Source of the DNA: Massilia timonae CCUG 45783 | Lineage (GTDB): Bacteria; Pseudomonadota; Gammaproteobacteria; Burkholderiales; Burkholderiaceae_D | Length of the DNA stretch: 64,000 nucleotides | Assembly: GCF_000315425.1 (NCBI RefSeq) | Contig: NZ_JH992924.1 | Location: 1,008,971 to 1,072,970, forward strand | Direction of reading: 5' to 3' | In this document: in pieces, positions 8,715 to 19,095 of the stretch | Layout of the letters: each line of letters opens with the position of its first letter | Position numbering within the stretch: the stretch's first letter is position 1 | Made by a program: the position numbers and the translations under genes | Notes under the pieces: model-generated | Database searches by the model: none | Seen by the model: only the letters and a program-made list of their open reading frames with translations | What the model was told of the DNA's origin: nothing

Positions 8715-10271
8715 TCAGGCCGCGCGGCGCCGGAAGTCGCGCGGCCGGAAGCCCAGCACGGCCAGCACGGCGAAATAGGCGAAGGCGCAGGCGCCGATGA
8801 TGGCGAGCAGGGCGCCGATGCGCAGGCCAGGGGTCGCCTTCATCGCCGCCCAGTCGAACTGCGCCTGGCCGAACCAGGCCAGCACCCCCATCACGCCGAC
8901 CGCGACGGCCAGCTTGATGAAGAATTTCAGCCAGCCCGGCTGCGGCGCATAGATGCCGCGCCGGCGCAGGCCCACGTACAGGCAGGTGGCGTTGATGCAG
9001 GCGCCCAGGCCGATCGACAGGGCCAGGCCCGCCACCCCCAGGTCGAGCAGGTACACGAACAGCAGGTTCATCAGCTGGGTCGCGAACAGCACCATGATCG
9101 CGATGCGCACCGGCGTCTTGACGTCCTGGCGCGCATAGAAGGCCGGCGCCAGGATTTTCACGAGGATGATGCCGAGCAGGCCGGCACTGTAGGCCATCAG
9201 GGGCATGGCCGAGTTGGCCAGCGCCGCATCGTCGAATTTGCCGTAGTGGAAGAGGGTGGCGATCATCGGCTCGGCCAGCGTCGCCAGGCCCACCGCCGCC
9301 GGCAGCGCCAGCAGGAAGGTCAGGCGCAGGCCCCAGTTGAGCAGGGCCGCATACTCTTCGGTATTGCCTTCGCTATTGGCTTTCGACAGCGACGGCAGCA
9401 GGATGGTGCCCAGGGCCACGCCCAGCATCGCGGTCGGAAATTCCATCAGGCGGTCGGCATACTGCAGGGCCGAGACGGCGCCGGCCGCCAGGCTGGCGGC
9501 GATGCCGGTATTGATCAGCAGGCTGATCTGGGCCGCCGACACCGCGAACACGGCCGGGCCCATCTTTCTGAGCATGCGCCGCACGCCTGCGTCGCGCAGG
9601 CCGTGCATCGGGTTGAGCGAGATGCGCGGCAACATGCCGATCTTGACCAGCGAAGGAATCTGGATCGCCACCTGCAACAGGCCGCCGACGCAGACCGCGA
9701 TCGCCATCGCATAGATCGGCTGCTCCAGGTAGTTGACCAGCACCAGCGAGGCGAAGATGAAGGACAGGTTCAGCAACACAGGGGTAAAAGCAGGCACCTT
9801 GAACTGGCGCCAGGTATTCAGGATGCCGCCGGCCAGGGCCACGAAGGACATGCAGGCGATGTACGGAAACATCATCTGCGTCATGATCACCGAGGCGTCG
9901 TAGGCGCCGGGTGTCTCGCGCAGGTCGCCGGCGAGCAGCGTGATCAGGAGCGGGGCGCCGACGATGCCGACGATGCTGGTCAGCACCGTGGCCCAGATCA
10001 GGGCGGTGGCGACGTGGTCGACCAGGGTCTTGGTGGCCCCTTCGCCATGCTGGGTTTTATATTCCGACAAGATCGGCACGAAGGCCTGCGAGAACGCGCC
10101 TTCGGCGAACAGGCGGCGCAGCAGGTTCGGCAGGCGGAAGGCGATGATGAAGGCATCGGTATAGGCCGAGGCGCCGAAGGCGCGCGCGAACAGGCTTTCG
10201 CGCAGCAGGCCGGTGACGCGCGACAGCATGGTCATGCTGGAGATGGCGGCGAGGGTTCTGAGCAGGTTCAT
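8715..10271 (-). CDS. murJ: Lipid II flippase MurJ (MviN)
   Basis: A 518-residue polytopic membrane protein of the MOP exporter superfamily, opening MNLLRTLAAISSMTMLSRV and the family-typical RESLFARAFGASAYTDAF and FRLPNLLRRLFAEGAFSQAF. It has about fourteen transmembrane helices along its length, the usual number and length for MurJ. It moves lipid II from the cytoplasmic to the periplasmic face of the inner membrane for peptidoglycan synthesis and is normally essential. It is divergent from rpsT and convergent with the redoxin gene, the two stops being only 8 bases apart. Confidence 0.95.
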   Translation of the reverse strand: MNLLRTLAAISSMTMLSRVTGLLRESLFARAFGASAYTDAFIIAFRLPNLLRRLFAEGAFSQAFVPILSEYKTQHGEGATKTLVDHVATALIWATVLTSIVGIVGAPLLITLLAGDLRETPGAYDASVIMTQMMFPYIACMSFVALAGGILNTWRQFKVPAFTPVLLNLSFIFASLVLVNYLEQPIYAMAIAVCVGGLLQVAIQIPSLVKIGMLPRISLNPMHGLRDAGVRRMLRKMGPAVFAVSAAQISLLINTGIAASLAAGAVSALQYADRLMEFPTAMLGVALGTILLPSLSKANSEGNTEEYAALLNWGLRLTFLLALPAAVGLATLAEPMIATLFHYGKFDDAALANSAMPLMAYSAGLLGIILVKILAPAFYARQDVKTPVRIAIMVLFATQLMNLLFVYLLDLGVAGLALSIGLGACINATCLYVGLRRRGIYAPQPGWLKFFIKLAVAVGVMGVLAWFGQAQFDWAAMKATPGLRIGALLAIIGACAFAYFAVLAVLGFRPRDFRRRAA

Positions 10272-10374
10272 GGCGCAAGATTATACTTGGGCAACTCGTC
10301 CGTACGGACACGAATGACAGGTATCGGACGGTGCTCCGAAAGGCACAGTAAACCGACAATCTTTGAATTATGAA

Positions 10375-10403
10375 TTGCTCCGAATTGAAACCTTCGCTAT
10401 AAT
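10375..10403 (+). promoter_or_regulatory. Sigma-70-type promoter for rpsT
   Basis: TTGCTC at 10375-10380 and a perfect TATAAT at 10398-10403 are 17 bases apart. The predicted transcript would have a leader of about 120 bases before rpsT. The spacing and the perfect -10 element are seen directly; activity is inferred. Confidence 0.6.
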
Positions 10404-10530
10404 CGTGGGCTGTACTGAATTCTGTTAGCAGACACTAATCGTTGGGCAGGCACCGCATAGCCAACCCCGGCGCCAGTTTGACAGTCGCTAATGTTTGCAA
10501 ACGCAACTTGACCCCGATTTAGGAAATTCC

Positions 10531-10797
10531 ATGGCAAATACCGCACAAGCGCGCAAACGCGCTCGTCAAGCAGTTAAGCAAAACGCACACAACTCGTCGC
10601 AGCGTTCGACCCTGCGCACCGCAATCAAGGCCGTCCGCAAAGCCATCCAGGCTGGCGACAAGGCTGCCGCGACCACCATCTTCCAGCAATCCGTGTCGAA
10701 GATCGACAGCATCGCTGACAAGAAGATCATCCACAAGAACAAGGCAGCGCGTCACAAGAGCCGCCTGGCTGCAGCCCTGAAAGCACTGTCGGCTTAA
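10531..10797 (+). CDS. rpsT: 30S ribosomal protein S20
   Basis: An 88-residue, strongly basic protein beginning MANTAQARKRARQAVKQN with the family-typical RSTLRTAIKAVRKAI and HKNKAARHKSRLAAALKAL. S20 binds 16S rRNA early in small-subunit assembly. The length matches the family. The start at 10531 is chosen because S20 proteins begin MAN(T/S)A and an AGGAA sequence precedes it; the frame is open 12 codons further up. It has its own promoter and is followed by a strong terminator, so it is monocistronic, divergent from murJ. The leader of about 120 bases could carry the autogenous control known for S20 in enterobacteria, but no specific site is evident. Confidence 0.97.
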   Translation: MANTAQARKRARQAVKQNAHNSSQRSTLRTAIKAVRKAIQAGDKAAATTIFQQSVSKIDSIADKKIIHKNKAARHKSRLAAALKALSA

Positions 10798-10857
10798 TAG
10801 CCCGTTTGCGACGCGGCCCGATGGGCCGCGACGGCAAAGTTCTGTGCAGTTGGAAAG

Positions 10858-10889
10858 ACCCGCCCGACTTCGGTCCTGGCGGTTTTTTT
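10858..10889 (+). terminator. Rho-independent terminator of rpsT
   Basis: Five G-C pairs (10860-10864 with 10878-10882), a small internal loop and three more pairs closed by a TTCG tetraloop (10869-10872) are followed by seven T residues at 10883-10889. Confidence 0.85.
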
Positions 10890-11184
10890 GCTTGGTGCTT
10901 CATTTTTCACGTCCTGGGTTGTCGAACGCTTAAAAACTGGTAAGCCGCGCAAAGCTCGGGCATAATATGGCGCGTCTTATGTCTTATAGAAGACTTGCGG
11001 CGCCGACCGCGACGCCGCAGGGTGGATGTGATCACTCCTTTGCGATCTGCCATCCCGGAGTCCGGAGGGGTAGAATGTCCGGCATCAGCGCGGAGCGCCA
11101 AGGCGGAGCGCCAAGGTCTTGGCCTGTGGCCAATTGTCAGTTTTATACTCGCGACAGCGTTCGCGACTACCGAGGAAAATGTGC
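10890..11184 (+). other. Leader region of the monomeric isocitrate dehydrogenase gene, with tandem repeat and hairpins
   Basis: No gene is supported here. A perfect 13-base tandem repeat (GCGGAGCGCCAAG at 11090-11102 and 11103-11115) is followed by two overlapping hairpins: CCAAG/CTTGG (11111-11122) and TTGGCC/GGCCAA (11119-11133, loop TGT). These two would be mutually exclusive. Weak -10-like hexamers are seen at 10961 (CATAAT), 11071 (TAGAAT) and 11144 (TATACT), none with a convincing -35. Confidence 0.45.
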
Positions 11185-13416
<2,232 letters not shown>

Positions 13417-13434
13417 TCCGAAGCGCCAATGAAG

Positions 13435-13469
13435 AAACCCGCCGTACCGTGAGGTCGGCGGGTTTTTTT
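13435..13469. terminator. Terminator between icd and rluE
   Basis: AAACCCGCCG (from 13435) pairs with CGGCGGGTTT (from 13456) and seven T residues follow on the plus strand. The hairpin ends at the stop codon of the convergent rluE, so it may serve both genes. Confidence 0.85.
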
Positions 13470-14013
13470 ACATCGTTACCTCGGTATATTCACCCGGCAT
13501 CAATGGATGCGTCGCCAGCGAAAACGGCCCGATACTGCTGCGCACCAGGCGCAGGGTAGGGAAGCCCACCGCCGCCGTCATCCGCCGCACCTGCCGGTTC
13601 TTGCCTTCTTCGAGCGTGATCGCGATCCACGCGGTCGGCTTGTCCTGGCGCGCGCGGATCGGCGGATTGCGCGGCCACAGCCATTCCGGTTCGGCGATGC
13701 GCACCGCGCGGCAGGGTTGGGTGACGAAGTCGCCCAGGTCGAGCGGCGCCTGCAGGCGCGCCAGCGCGGCGGCGTCCGGCACGCCATCCACCTGCACCAG
13801 ATAGGTCTTGGCTTCCTTGTGGTCGGGGTGGGCGATCTTGTGCTGCAGCTTGCCGTCGTCGGTCAGCAGCATCAGGCCTTCGCTGTCGGCGTCCAGCCGG
13901 CCGGCCGGATAAATGCCTGGAATATCGAGATAATCGGCCAGCGATTCGCGGCCCTCCTGCGGCGAGAATTGGCACAGGACCTGGAATGGCTTGTTAAAGA
14001 GAATCAGGGGCAT
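13468..14013 (-). CDS. rluE: 23S rRNA pseudouridine synthase, RluE-like
   Basis: A 181-residue RsuA/RluB/E/F-family pseudouridine synthase without an N-terminal S4 domain, as in RluE. Visible motifs are ILFNKPFQVLCQFS at the start, the catalytic loop PAGRLDADSEGLMLLT with its Asp near residue 42, and LEEGKNRQVRRMTAAVG. RluE modifies a uridine in 23S rRNA (U2457 in E. coli). It lies between two plus-strand isocitrate dehydrogenase genes on the opposite strand. Assignment to RluE over the related RluB/RluF or RsuA rests on the short length and lack of S4. Confidence 0.88.
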   Translation of the reverse strand: MPLILFNKPFQVLCQFSPQEGRESLADYLDIPGIYPAGRLDADSEGLMLLTDDGKLQHKIAHPDHKEAKTYLVQVDGVPDAAALARLQAPLDLGDFVTQPCRAVRIAEPEWLWPRNPPIRARQDKPTAWIAITLEEGKNRQVRRMTAAVGFPTLRLVRSSIGPFSLATHPLMPGEYTEVTM

Positions 14014-14142
14014 GGGAAAGCGTGTGAACGGATGAGGATAGCTGAGGCATAATGCAGGGCACGCCGATGTCTCGTGGCGGCATGCCGGGCGTCATTGTAA
14101 GCGAGTTCGCGCCGCCGGCCGCCGCCTTAACTGGAGGAATGG

Positions 14143-15396
14143 ATGGTCCAGCATATCACCGTCCCGGCCGCTGGCCGGAAGATCACCGTCAACGCCGACT
14201 TCACCCTGAACGTCCCGGACAATCCGGTCATTCCCTATATCGAGGGCGACGGCACCGGCGTGGACATCACGCCGGTCATGATCAAGGTGGTCGACGCAGC
14301 GGTGGACAAGGCCTACGGCGGCGCGCGCAAGATCAGCTGGATGGAAATCTTTGCCGGAGAGAAGGCGACGCAGCGCTACGGCGCGGACACCTGGCTGCCG
14401 GACGAGACGCTCGCCGTGCTGAAGGAGTACGTGGTCTCGATCAAGGGCCCGCTGACGACGCCGGTGGGCGGCGGCATCCGCTCGCTCAACGTTGCGCTGC
14501 GCCAGGAACTCGACCTGTATGTCTGCCTGCGTCCGGTGCGTTACTTCGCCGGCGTGCCGTCGCCGCTCAAGCAGCCGGAAAAGACCGATATGGTCATCTT
14601 CCGCGAGAACTCCGAAGACATCTACGCCGGCATCGAATGGGAAGCCGGCTCCGAAGGCGCGCGGAAACTGATCGCTTACCTGGCCGAAGAAATGGGCGTC
14701 AACAAGATCCGCTTCCCGGACACCTCGGGGCTGGGCATCAAGCCGGTCTCGCGCGAAGGTACCGAGCGCCTGGTGCGCAAGGCGATCCAGTACGCCATCG
14801 ACCATGACAAGCCTTCGGTGACCCTGGTCCACAAGGGCAATATCATGAAGTACACCGAAGGCGCGTTCCGCGACTGGGGTTACGCGCTGGCGCAGAAGGA
14901 ATTCGGCGCCGAGCTGTTCGACGGCGGTCCGTGGTGCAAGGTGAAAAACCCGAAGACCGGGCGCGACATCATGATCAAGGATTCGATCGCCGACGCCTTC
15001 CTGCAGCAGATCCTGCTGCGTCCGGCGGAATACAGCGTGATCGCCACGCTGAACCTGAATGGCGACTATATCTCGGACGCGCTGGCGGCCCAGGTCGGCG
15101 GCATCGGCATCGCGCCGGGCGCGAATATGTCCGATTCGGTGGCGATGTTCGAAGCGACCCACGGCACGGCGCCGAAATACGCGGGCAAGGACTACGTGAA
15201 TCCCGGTTCGCTGATCCTGTCGGCCGAGATGATGTTGCGCCACATGGGCTGGAGCGAGGCGGCCGACCTGATTATCGGGGCGATGGGCCGGGCGATCGTG
15301 TCGAAAAAGGTGACCTACGATTTCGCGCGCCTGATGGAAGGGGCGACCCAGGTGTCGTGTTCCGGCTTCGGCGAGGTCATGATCGAAAACATGTAG
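14143..15396 (+). CDS. icd: Dimeric NADP-dependent isocitrate dehydrogenase
   Basis: A 417-residue enzyme of the isocitrate/isopropylmalate dehydrogenase family, the E. coli Icd type. Motifs: GDGTGVDITPVMIKVVDAAV, GGGIRSLNVALRQELDLYVC (which holds the Ser that AceK phosphorylates in enteric bacteria), RENSEDIYAGIEW, and NLNGDYISDALAAQVGGIG with the metal-binding Asp residues. It catalyses the same TCA-cycle step as the monomeric enzyme at 11185. A good GGAGG sequence lies 7 bases before the ATG. A small unknown gene follows 29 bases later and may be co-transcribed. Confidence 0.96.
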   Translation: MVQHITVPAAGRKITVNADFTLNVPDNPVIPYIEGDGTGVDITPVMIKVVDAAVDKAYGGARKISWMEIFAGEKATQRYGADTWLPDETLAVLKEYVVSIKGPLTTPVGGGIRSLNVALRQELDLYVCLRPVRYFAGVPSPLKQPEKTDMVIFRENSEDIYAGIEWEAGSEGARKLIAYLAEEMGVNKIRFPDTSGLGIKPVSREGTERLVRKAIQYAIDHDKPSVTLVHKGNIMKYTEGAFRDWGYALAQKEFGAELFDGGPWCKVKNPKTGRDIMIKDSIADAFLQQILLRPAEYSVIATLNLNGDYISDALAAQVGGIGIAPGANMSDSVAMFEATHGTAPKYAGKDYVNPGSLILSAEMMLRHMGWSEAADLIIGAMGRAIVSKKVTYDFARLMEGATQVSCSGFGEVMIENM

Positions 15397-15425
15397 GCGT
15401 CATTTAATTCGCATGAGGAGAGGCC

Positions 15426-15734
15426 GTGAGCGAAGCATCGATCACCCAAGCCAAATACGAGAGAATCGGACGTTTTATGTATGCGTTTCAGAGGCATGCC
15501 GATCCGGAGCGCTTGCGCGCGGCGTCCGCGACCGGTGTGCTCCCGCCCGACCTGGCCGAGCGTGCGGCGGCGCTGGTGCGCCGCTACGACGAGGCGCTGG
15601 AGGCGATCCAGCGCAACAGCCTCGCGGGCACGCTCGATGCGGTGAGCGACGAGCAATTGCAGGCGATTCTCGCCGACGCGCAGGCCTTCGTGCGCGAGAG
15701 CGGCTGGACGCATGAACAAGGGCACGACCGGTAG
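15426..15734 (+). CDS. Small conserved-looking hypothetical protein
   Basis: A GTG start at 15426 with GAGGAG about 7 bases upstream opens a 102-residue, acidic, largely helical protein (AKYERIGRFMYAFQRHADPERL; DLAERAAALVRRYDEALEAI). No signal peptide or membrane segment is seen, and I do not recognise a family. It follows icd closely in the same direction. Codon use looks like its neighbours, and the good ribosome binding site supports that it is translated. Function unknown. Confidence 0.6.
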   Translation: MSEASITQAKYERIGRFMYAFQRHADPERLRAASATGVLPPDLAERAAALVRRYDEALEAIQRNSLAGTLDAVSDEQLQAILADAQAFVRESGWTHEQGHDR

Positions 15735-15737
15735 GCG

Positions 15738-15763
15738 AAAAAAAACCCCGCATGCGCGGGGTT
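15738..15763 (-). terminator. Rho-independent terminator of the cold-shock gene
   Basis: AACCCCGC (15744-15751) pairs with GCGGGGTT (15756-15763) around a 4-base loop. Read on the minus strand it is followed by a run of about nine T residues, so it serves the cold-shock gene. On the plus strand it lacks a T run. Confidence 0.85.
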
Positions 15764-15786
15764 CCTTGCTTCCGGGAGGGGAGAGA

Positions 15787-15990
15787 TTACAGACCCTGGA
15801 TGTTGGAAGCTTGCTTGCCTTTAGGGCCTTGCGTGACTTCGAATTGGACTTTTTGACCTTCTTTGAGGGTCTTAAAACCGTTCATGTTGATCGCGGAGAA
15901 GTGAGCAAACAGATCCTCGCCGCCGTCATCAGGAGTGATGAAGCCAAAGCCTTTGGAATCATTGAACCACTTAACAGTACCAGTTGCCAT
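15787..15990 (-). CDS. cspA: Cold-shock protein, CspA family
   Basis: A 67-residue single cold-shock domain: GTVKWFNDSKGFGFITPDDG carries the RNP1 motif KGFGFI, and DLFAHFSAI carries the RNP2-like motif. Such proteins bind single-stranded nucleic acid and melt RNA structure. Length and sequence are those of the family, but bacteria carry several paralogues, so the exact member and its temperature response are not certain. It has an AT-rich leader of about 110 bases with a perfect 16-base palindrome, and its own terminator. Confidence 0.95.
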   Translation of the reverse strand: MATGTVKWFNDSKGFGFITPDDGGEDLFAHFSAINMNGFKTLKEGQKVQFEVTQGPKGKQASNIQGL

Positions 15991-16308
15991 AAAAGAACTT
16001 TCAAATTTAACAAATCACACGAGCCATAAAAGCAAGAAGCTTCTTGCCCCCTCCTCAGCCTGCTCACTTCTTATCAACAAGTACATAAGTACAATGTCAA
16101 TAACTGCATTGTTGGTGGAATAATCAATGAAGTCAAGCGCTTTTGCGTGCCCATTGCCAAATATTTCCGGACCAACCCATCCACGGTCTTGATTTCCGCA
16201 ATCGGAACGCCATCTGCGCAAATATCCGAAAACGCGTAAGATGGAAGCACCAGAAAACGAGCTGATGTTTACGCTTGGCACCAACCTCGGAAGTATTAGA
16301 ATAACCCC
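15991..16308. promoter_or_regulatory. Divergent regulatory region of cspA and clpS
   Basis: No gene in these 318 bases. For cspA (minus strand): TTGACT at 16136-16131 and AACAAT at 16113-16108, spacing 17, giving a leader of about 110 bases. The leader contains a perfect 16-base palindrome at 16032-16047 (GCAAGAAG/CTTCTTGC). For clpS (plus strand): TTGGCA at 16275-16280 and TAGAAT at 16297-16302, spacing 16. The clpS ATG is at 16309, where transcription would start, and no ribosome binding site is visible, so the clpS message may be leaderless. Confidence 0.55.
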
Positions 16309-16611
16309 ATGGCAACGAAGCACGATACTGAACAACTGCTTGAGCGGCAGACCATCAAACCGCCTCCGCTGTACCAGGTGGCGCTACTGAACGATGACTA
16401 CACGCCGATGGAGTTCGTGGTGGCCGTGATCCAGGAGTATTTCAACAAGGATCGCGAAACCGCAACCCAGATCATGCTCTCTGTTCACCGTCATGGTAAG
16501 GGTGTGTGTGGGGTGTTTTCCAAAGATATAGCGTGTACCAAAGTGGAGTTTGTCTTAACGCATGCGCGCAAGGCCGGGCACCCCCTGCAGTGCGTGATGG
16601 AGGAAGTATGA
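16309..16611 (+). CDS. clpS: ATP-dependent Clp protease adaptor ClpS
   Basis: A 100-residue adaptor with the ClpS signature YQVALLNDDYTPMEFVVAVI, in which the Asn-Asp-Asp part forms the pocket for N-degron residues, then VHRHGKGVCGVFSKDIA and ETKV-like EFVLTHARKAGHPLQC. ClpS binds N-terminal destabilising residues and hands substrates to ClpA. The stop overlaps the clpA start (ATGA). The message may start at or near the ATG, see the upstream promoter entry. Confidence 0.96.
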   Translation: MATKHDTEQLLERQTIKPPPLYQVALLNDDYTPMEFVVAVIQEYFNKDRETATQIMLSVHRHGKGVCGVFSKDIACTKVEFVLTHARKAGHPLQCVMEEV

Positions 16612-18908
16612 TTGCGCAGGAACTTGAAGTATCCCTACACATGGCCTTTGTCGAGGCACGACAGGCACGCCACGAGTTCATCACCGTGGAACACCTGCTG
16701 CTCGCGCTACTCGATAATCCATCGGCCGCCGAAGTCCTGCGTGCGTGCGCGGTCAATATCGAAGACCTGCGCAAGACCTTGACTAATTTTATCGGTGACA
16801 ACACCCCGACCGTGCCAGGCACGGGCGAGGTCGACACCCAGCCGACGCTCGGCTTCCAGCGCGTGATCCAGCGCGCGATCATGCACGTGCAGTCGGCTTC
16901 GAACGGCAAGAAAGAAGTGACCGGCGCCAATGTGCTGGTCGCGATCTTCGGCGAGAAGGATTCGCACGCCGTCTACTACCTGCACCAGCAGGGCGTGACC
17001 CGTCTCGACGTCGTCAACTTCATCTCGCACGGCGTGCGCAAGGACCAGCAGATGGACACCCAGAAGGCGTCCGAAGGCGTGGAAGAAGCGCAGGTCGAAG
17101 GCCAGGCCAAAGAGTCGCCGCTGGACCAGTTCACCCAGAACCTGAACAAGGCGGCTGCCGACGGCAAGATCGATCCGCTGATCGGACGCGAGGAAGAAGT
17201 CGACCGCGTGATCCAGATCCTGTGCCGCCGCCGCAAGAACAACCCGCTGCTGGTGGGCGAGGCCGGCGTGGGCAAGACCGCGATCGCCGAAGGCCTGGCC
17301 TGGCGCATTGTGCAGGAGGACGTGCCCGAGATCCTGCAGAACGCCGTCGTGTTCTCGCTCGACATGGGCGCGCTGCTGGCCGGCACCAAGTACCGCGGCG
17401 ATTTCGAGCAGCGCCTGAAGGCCGTGCTCAAGCAGATCAAGGACACCCCGAACGGCATCCTGTTCATCGACGAGATCCACACGATCATCGGCGCCGGCTC
17501 GGCCTCGGGCGGCACGCTCGACGCATCGAACCTGCTCAAACCGGCACTGGCCAATGGCCAGCTCAAGTGCATCGGCGCGACCACGTTCACCGAATTCCGC
17601 GGCGTGTTCGAGAAAGACCATGCGCTGTCGCGCCGGTTCCAAAAAGTCGACGTCAATGAACCGTCGGTCGAGCAGACCGTGGCGATCCTGCGCGGCCTCA
17701 AGTCGCGCTTCGAAGAGCACCATGGCGTGAAATACTCGGCGTCGGCGCTGTCGACCGCGGCCGAACTGGTGGCGCGCTTCATCAACGACCGTCATTTGCC
17801 GGACAAGGCGATCGACGTGATCGACGAAGCCGGCGCGGCCCAGCGCATCCTGCCGAAGTCGAAGCAGAAGAAAACCATCGGCAAGACCGAGATCGAGGAC
17901 ATCATCGCGAAGATCGCGCGGATTCCCCCGCAAACGGTCAACCAGGACGACCGCAGCAAGCTGCAGACGATCGACCGCGACCTGCGCAACGTCGTGTTCG
18001 GCCAAGACCCGGCGATCGAGGCGCTGTCGGCCGCGATCAAGATGGCGCGCGCGGGCCTGGGCAAGACCGACAAGCCGATCGGCTCTTTCCTGTTCTCCGG
18101 TCCGACCGGCGTCGGCAAGACCGAGGTGGCGAAACAGCTGGCCTTCATCCTGGGCATCGAGCTGGTGCGCTTCGACATGTCCGAGTACATGGAGCGTCAT
18201 GCCGTGTCGCGCCTGATCGGCGCGCCGCCGGGCTACGTCGGCTTCGACCAGGGCGGCCTGCTGACCGAGGCGATCACCAAGAAGCCGCACACCGTGCTGC
18301 TGCTGGACGAGATCGAGAAGGCCCATCCCGACATCTTCAACATCCTGTTGCAGGTGATGGACCATGGCACCCTGACCGACAACAACGGCCGCAAGGCGGA
18401 CTTCCGCAACGTGATCATCATCATGACCACCAATGCGGGCGCCGAAAGCCTGACCAAGCGTTCGCTGGGCTTCGTGGATTCGCGTGCGACCGGCGACGAG
18501 ATGGCCGACATCAAGCGCATGTTCACGCCGGAGTTCCGTAACCGCCTGGACGCGATCATCAGCTTCCGCGCGCTGGACGAGGACATCATCCTGCGCGTCG
18601 TCGACAAGTTCCTGATGCAGCTCGAAGAGCAGCTGCACGAGAAGAAGGTCGAAGCGGTGTTCACCGAGAAGCTGCGCAAGTTCCTCGGCCAGAAAGGCTT
18701 CGATCCGGCGATGGGCGCGCGTCCGATGTCACGCCTGATCCAGGACATGATCCGCAAGGCGCTGGCCGACGAGCTGCTGTTCGGCCGCCTGGTCAACGGC
18801 GGCCGCGTGACGGTCGACCTGAACGAGAAGGACGACGTGGTCCTCGAGTTCCCGGAAGGCGACGCACTGCCGCCACCGGCGCCGGCAGAGACGGTCGAGA
18901 TCGAGTGA
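16608..18908 (+). CDS. clpA: ATP-dependent Clp protease ATP-binding subunit ClpA
   Basis: A 766-residue Hsp100 unfoldase. Start chosen at 16608 (MIAQELEVSLHMAF), overlapping the clpS stop, with GGAGGA upstream. It has an N-terminal Clp-N domain (residues 1-145), a first AAA module with Walker A GEAGVGKT near residue 218 and Walker B ILFIDEIH, and a second with Walker A GPTGVGKT near residue 500. It also has the IGAPPGYVGFDQGG loop and the C-terminal Clp domain. It unfolds substrates into ClpP, here using ClpS as N-degron adaptor. The pair ends at a strong terminator. There is no clpP in the window. Confidence 0.97.
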   Translation: MIAQELEVSLHMAFVEARQARHEFITVEHLLLALLDNPSAAEVLRACAVNIEDLRKTLTNFIGDNTPTVPGTGEVDTQPTLGFQRVIQRAIMHVQSASNGKKEVTGANVLVAIFGEKDSHAVYYLHQQGVTRLDVVNFISHGVRKDQQMDTQKASEGVEEAQVEGQAKESPLDQFTQNLNKAAADGKIDPLIGREEEVDRVIQILCRRRKNNPLLVGEAGVGKTAIAEGLAWRIVQEDVPEILQNAVVFSLDMGALLAGTKYRGDFEQRLKAVLKQIKDTPNGILFIDEIHTIIGAGSASGGTLDASNLLKPALANGQLKCIGATTFTEFRGVFEKDHALSRRFQKVDVNEPSVEQTVAILRGLKSRFEEHHGVKYSASALSTAAELVARFINDRHLPDKAIDVIDEAGAAQRILPKSKQKKTIGKTEIEDIIAKIARIPPQTVNQDDRSKLQTIDRDLRNVVFGQDPAIEALSAAIKMARAGLGKTDKPIGSFLFSGPTGVGKTEVAKQLAFILGIELVRFDMSEYMERHAVSRLIGAPPGYVGFDQGGLLTEAITKKPHTVLLLDEIEKAHPDIFNILLQVMDHGTLTDNNGRKADFRNVIIIMTTNAGAESLTKRSLGFVDSRATGDEMADIKRMFTPEFRNRLDAIISFRALDEDIILRVVDKFLMQLEEQLHEKKVEAVFTEKLRKFLGQKGFDPAMGARPMSRLIQDMIRKALADELLFGRLVNGGRVTVDLNEKDDVVLEFPEGDALPPPAPAETVEIE

Positions 18909-18957
18909 TTGCCCTCGACTGAGCCGGAACGGGGCGGCATGCCGCCTTGTCCAAGCA

Positions 18958-18990
18958 AGCCCGCACACGAAAGTGTCGCGGGCTTTTTTT
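18958..18990 (+). terminator. Rho-independent terminator of clpS-clpA
   Basis: AGCCCGCACAC (18958-18968) pairs with GTGT and GCGGGCT (18973-18984, one bulged C) around a GAAA tetraloop, followed by seven T residues. Confidence 0.88.
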
Positions 18991-19003
18991 GTGTCGCATG
19001 ACT

Positions 19004-19031
19004 TTGTCATGGGCAGGTGTAACGCAATAAT
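19004..19031 (+). promoter_or_regulatory. Probable promoter of the higBA-type operon
   Basis: TTGTCA at 19004-19009 and AATAAT at 19026-19031 are 16 bases apart. This would give a leader of about 60 bases before the toxin gene. No clear dyad was found for autoregulation. Confidence 0.4.
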
Positions 19032-19095
19032 GATCGGGAGTGGCGCAGCTAAAGTGTGAAAGCCAGACAAAATATCCCCAATTTGGGTACACTAT

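Noticed and set aside
11090..11115. Two adjacent 13-bp repeats as a CRISPR-like array
   Set aside because: Only two abutting copies with no spacers and no cas genes.
13468..15396. The two icd genes as a recent tandem duplication
   Set aside because: They belong to different IDH types with different lengths and motifs, so they are not duplicates.
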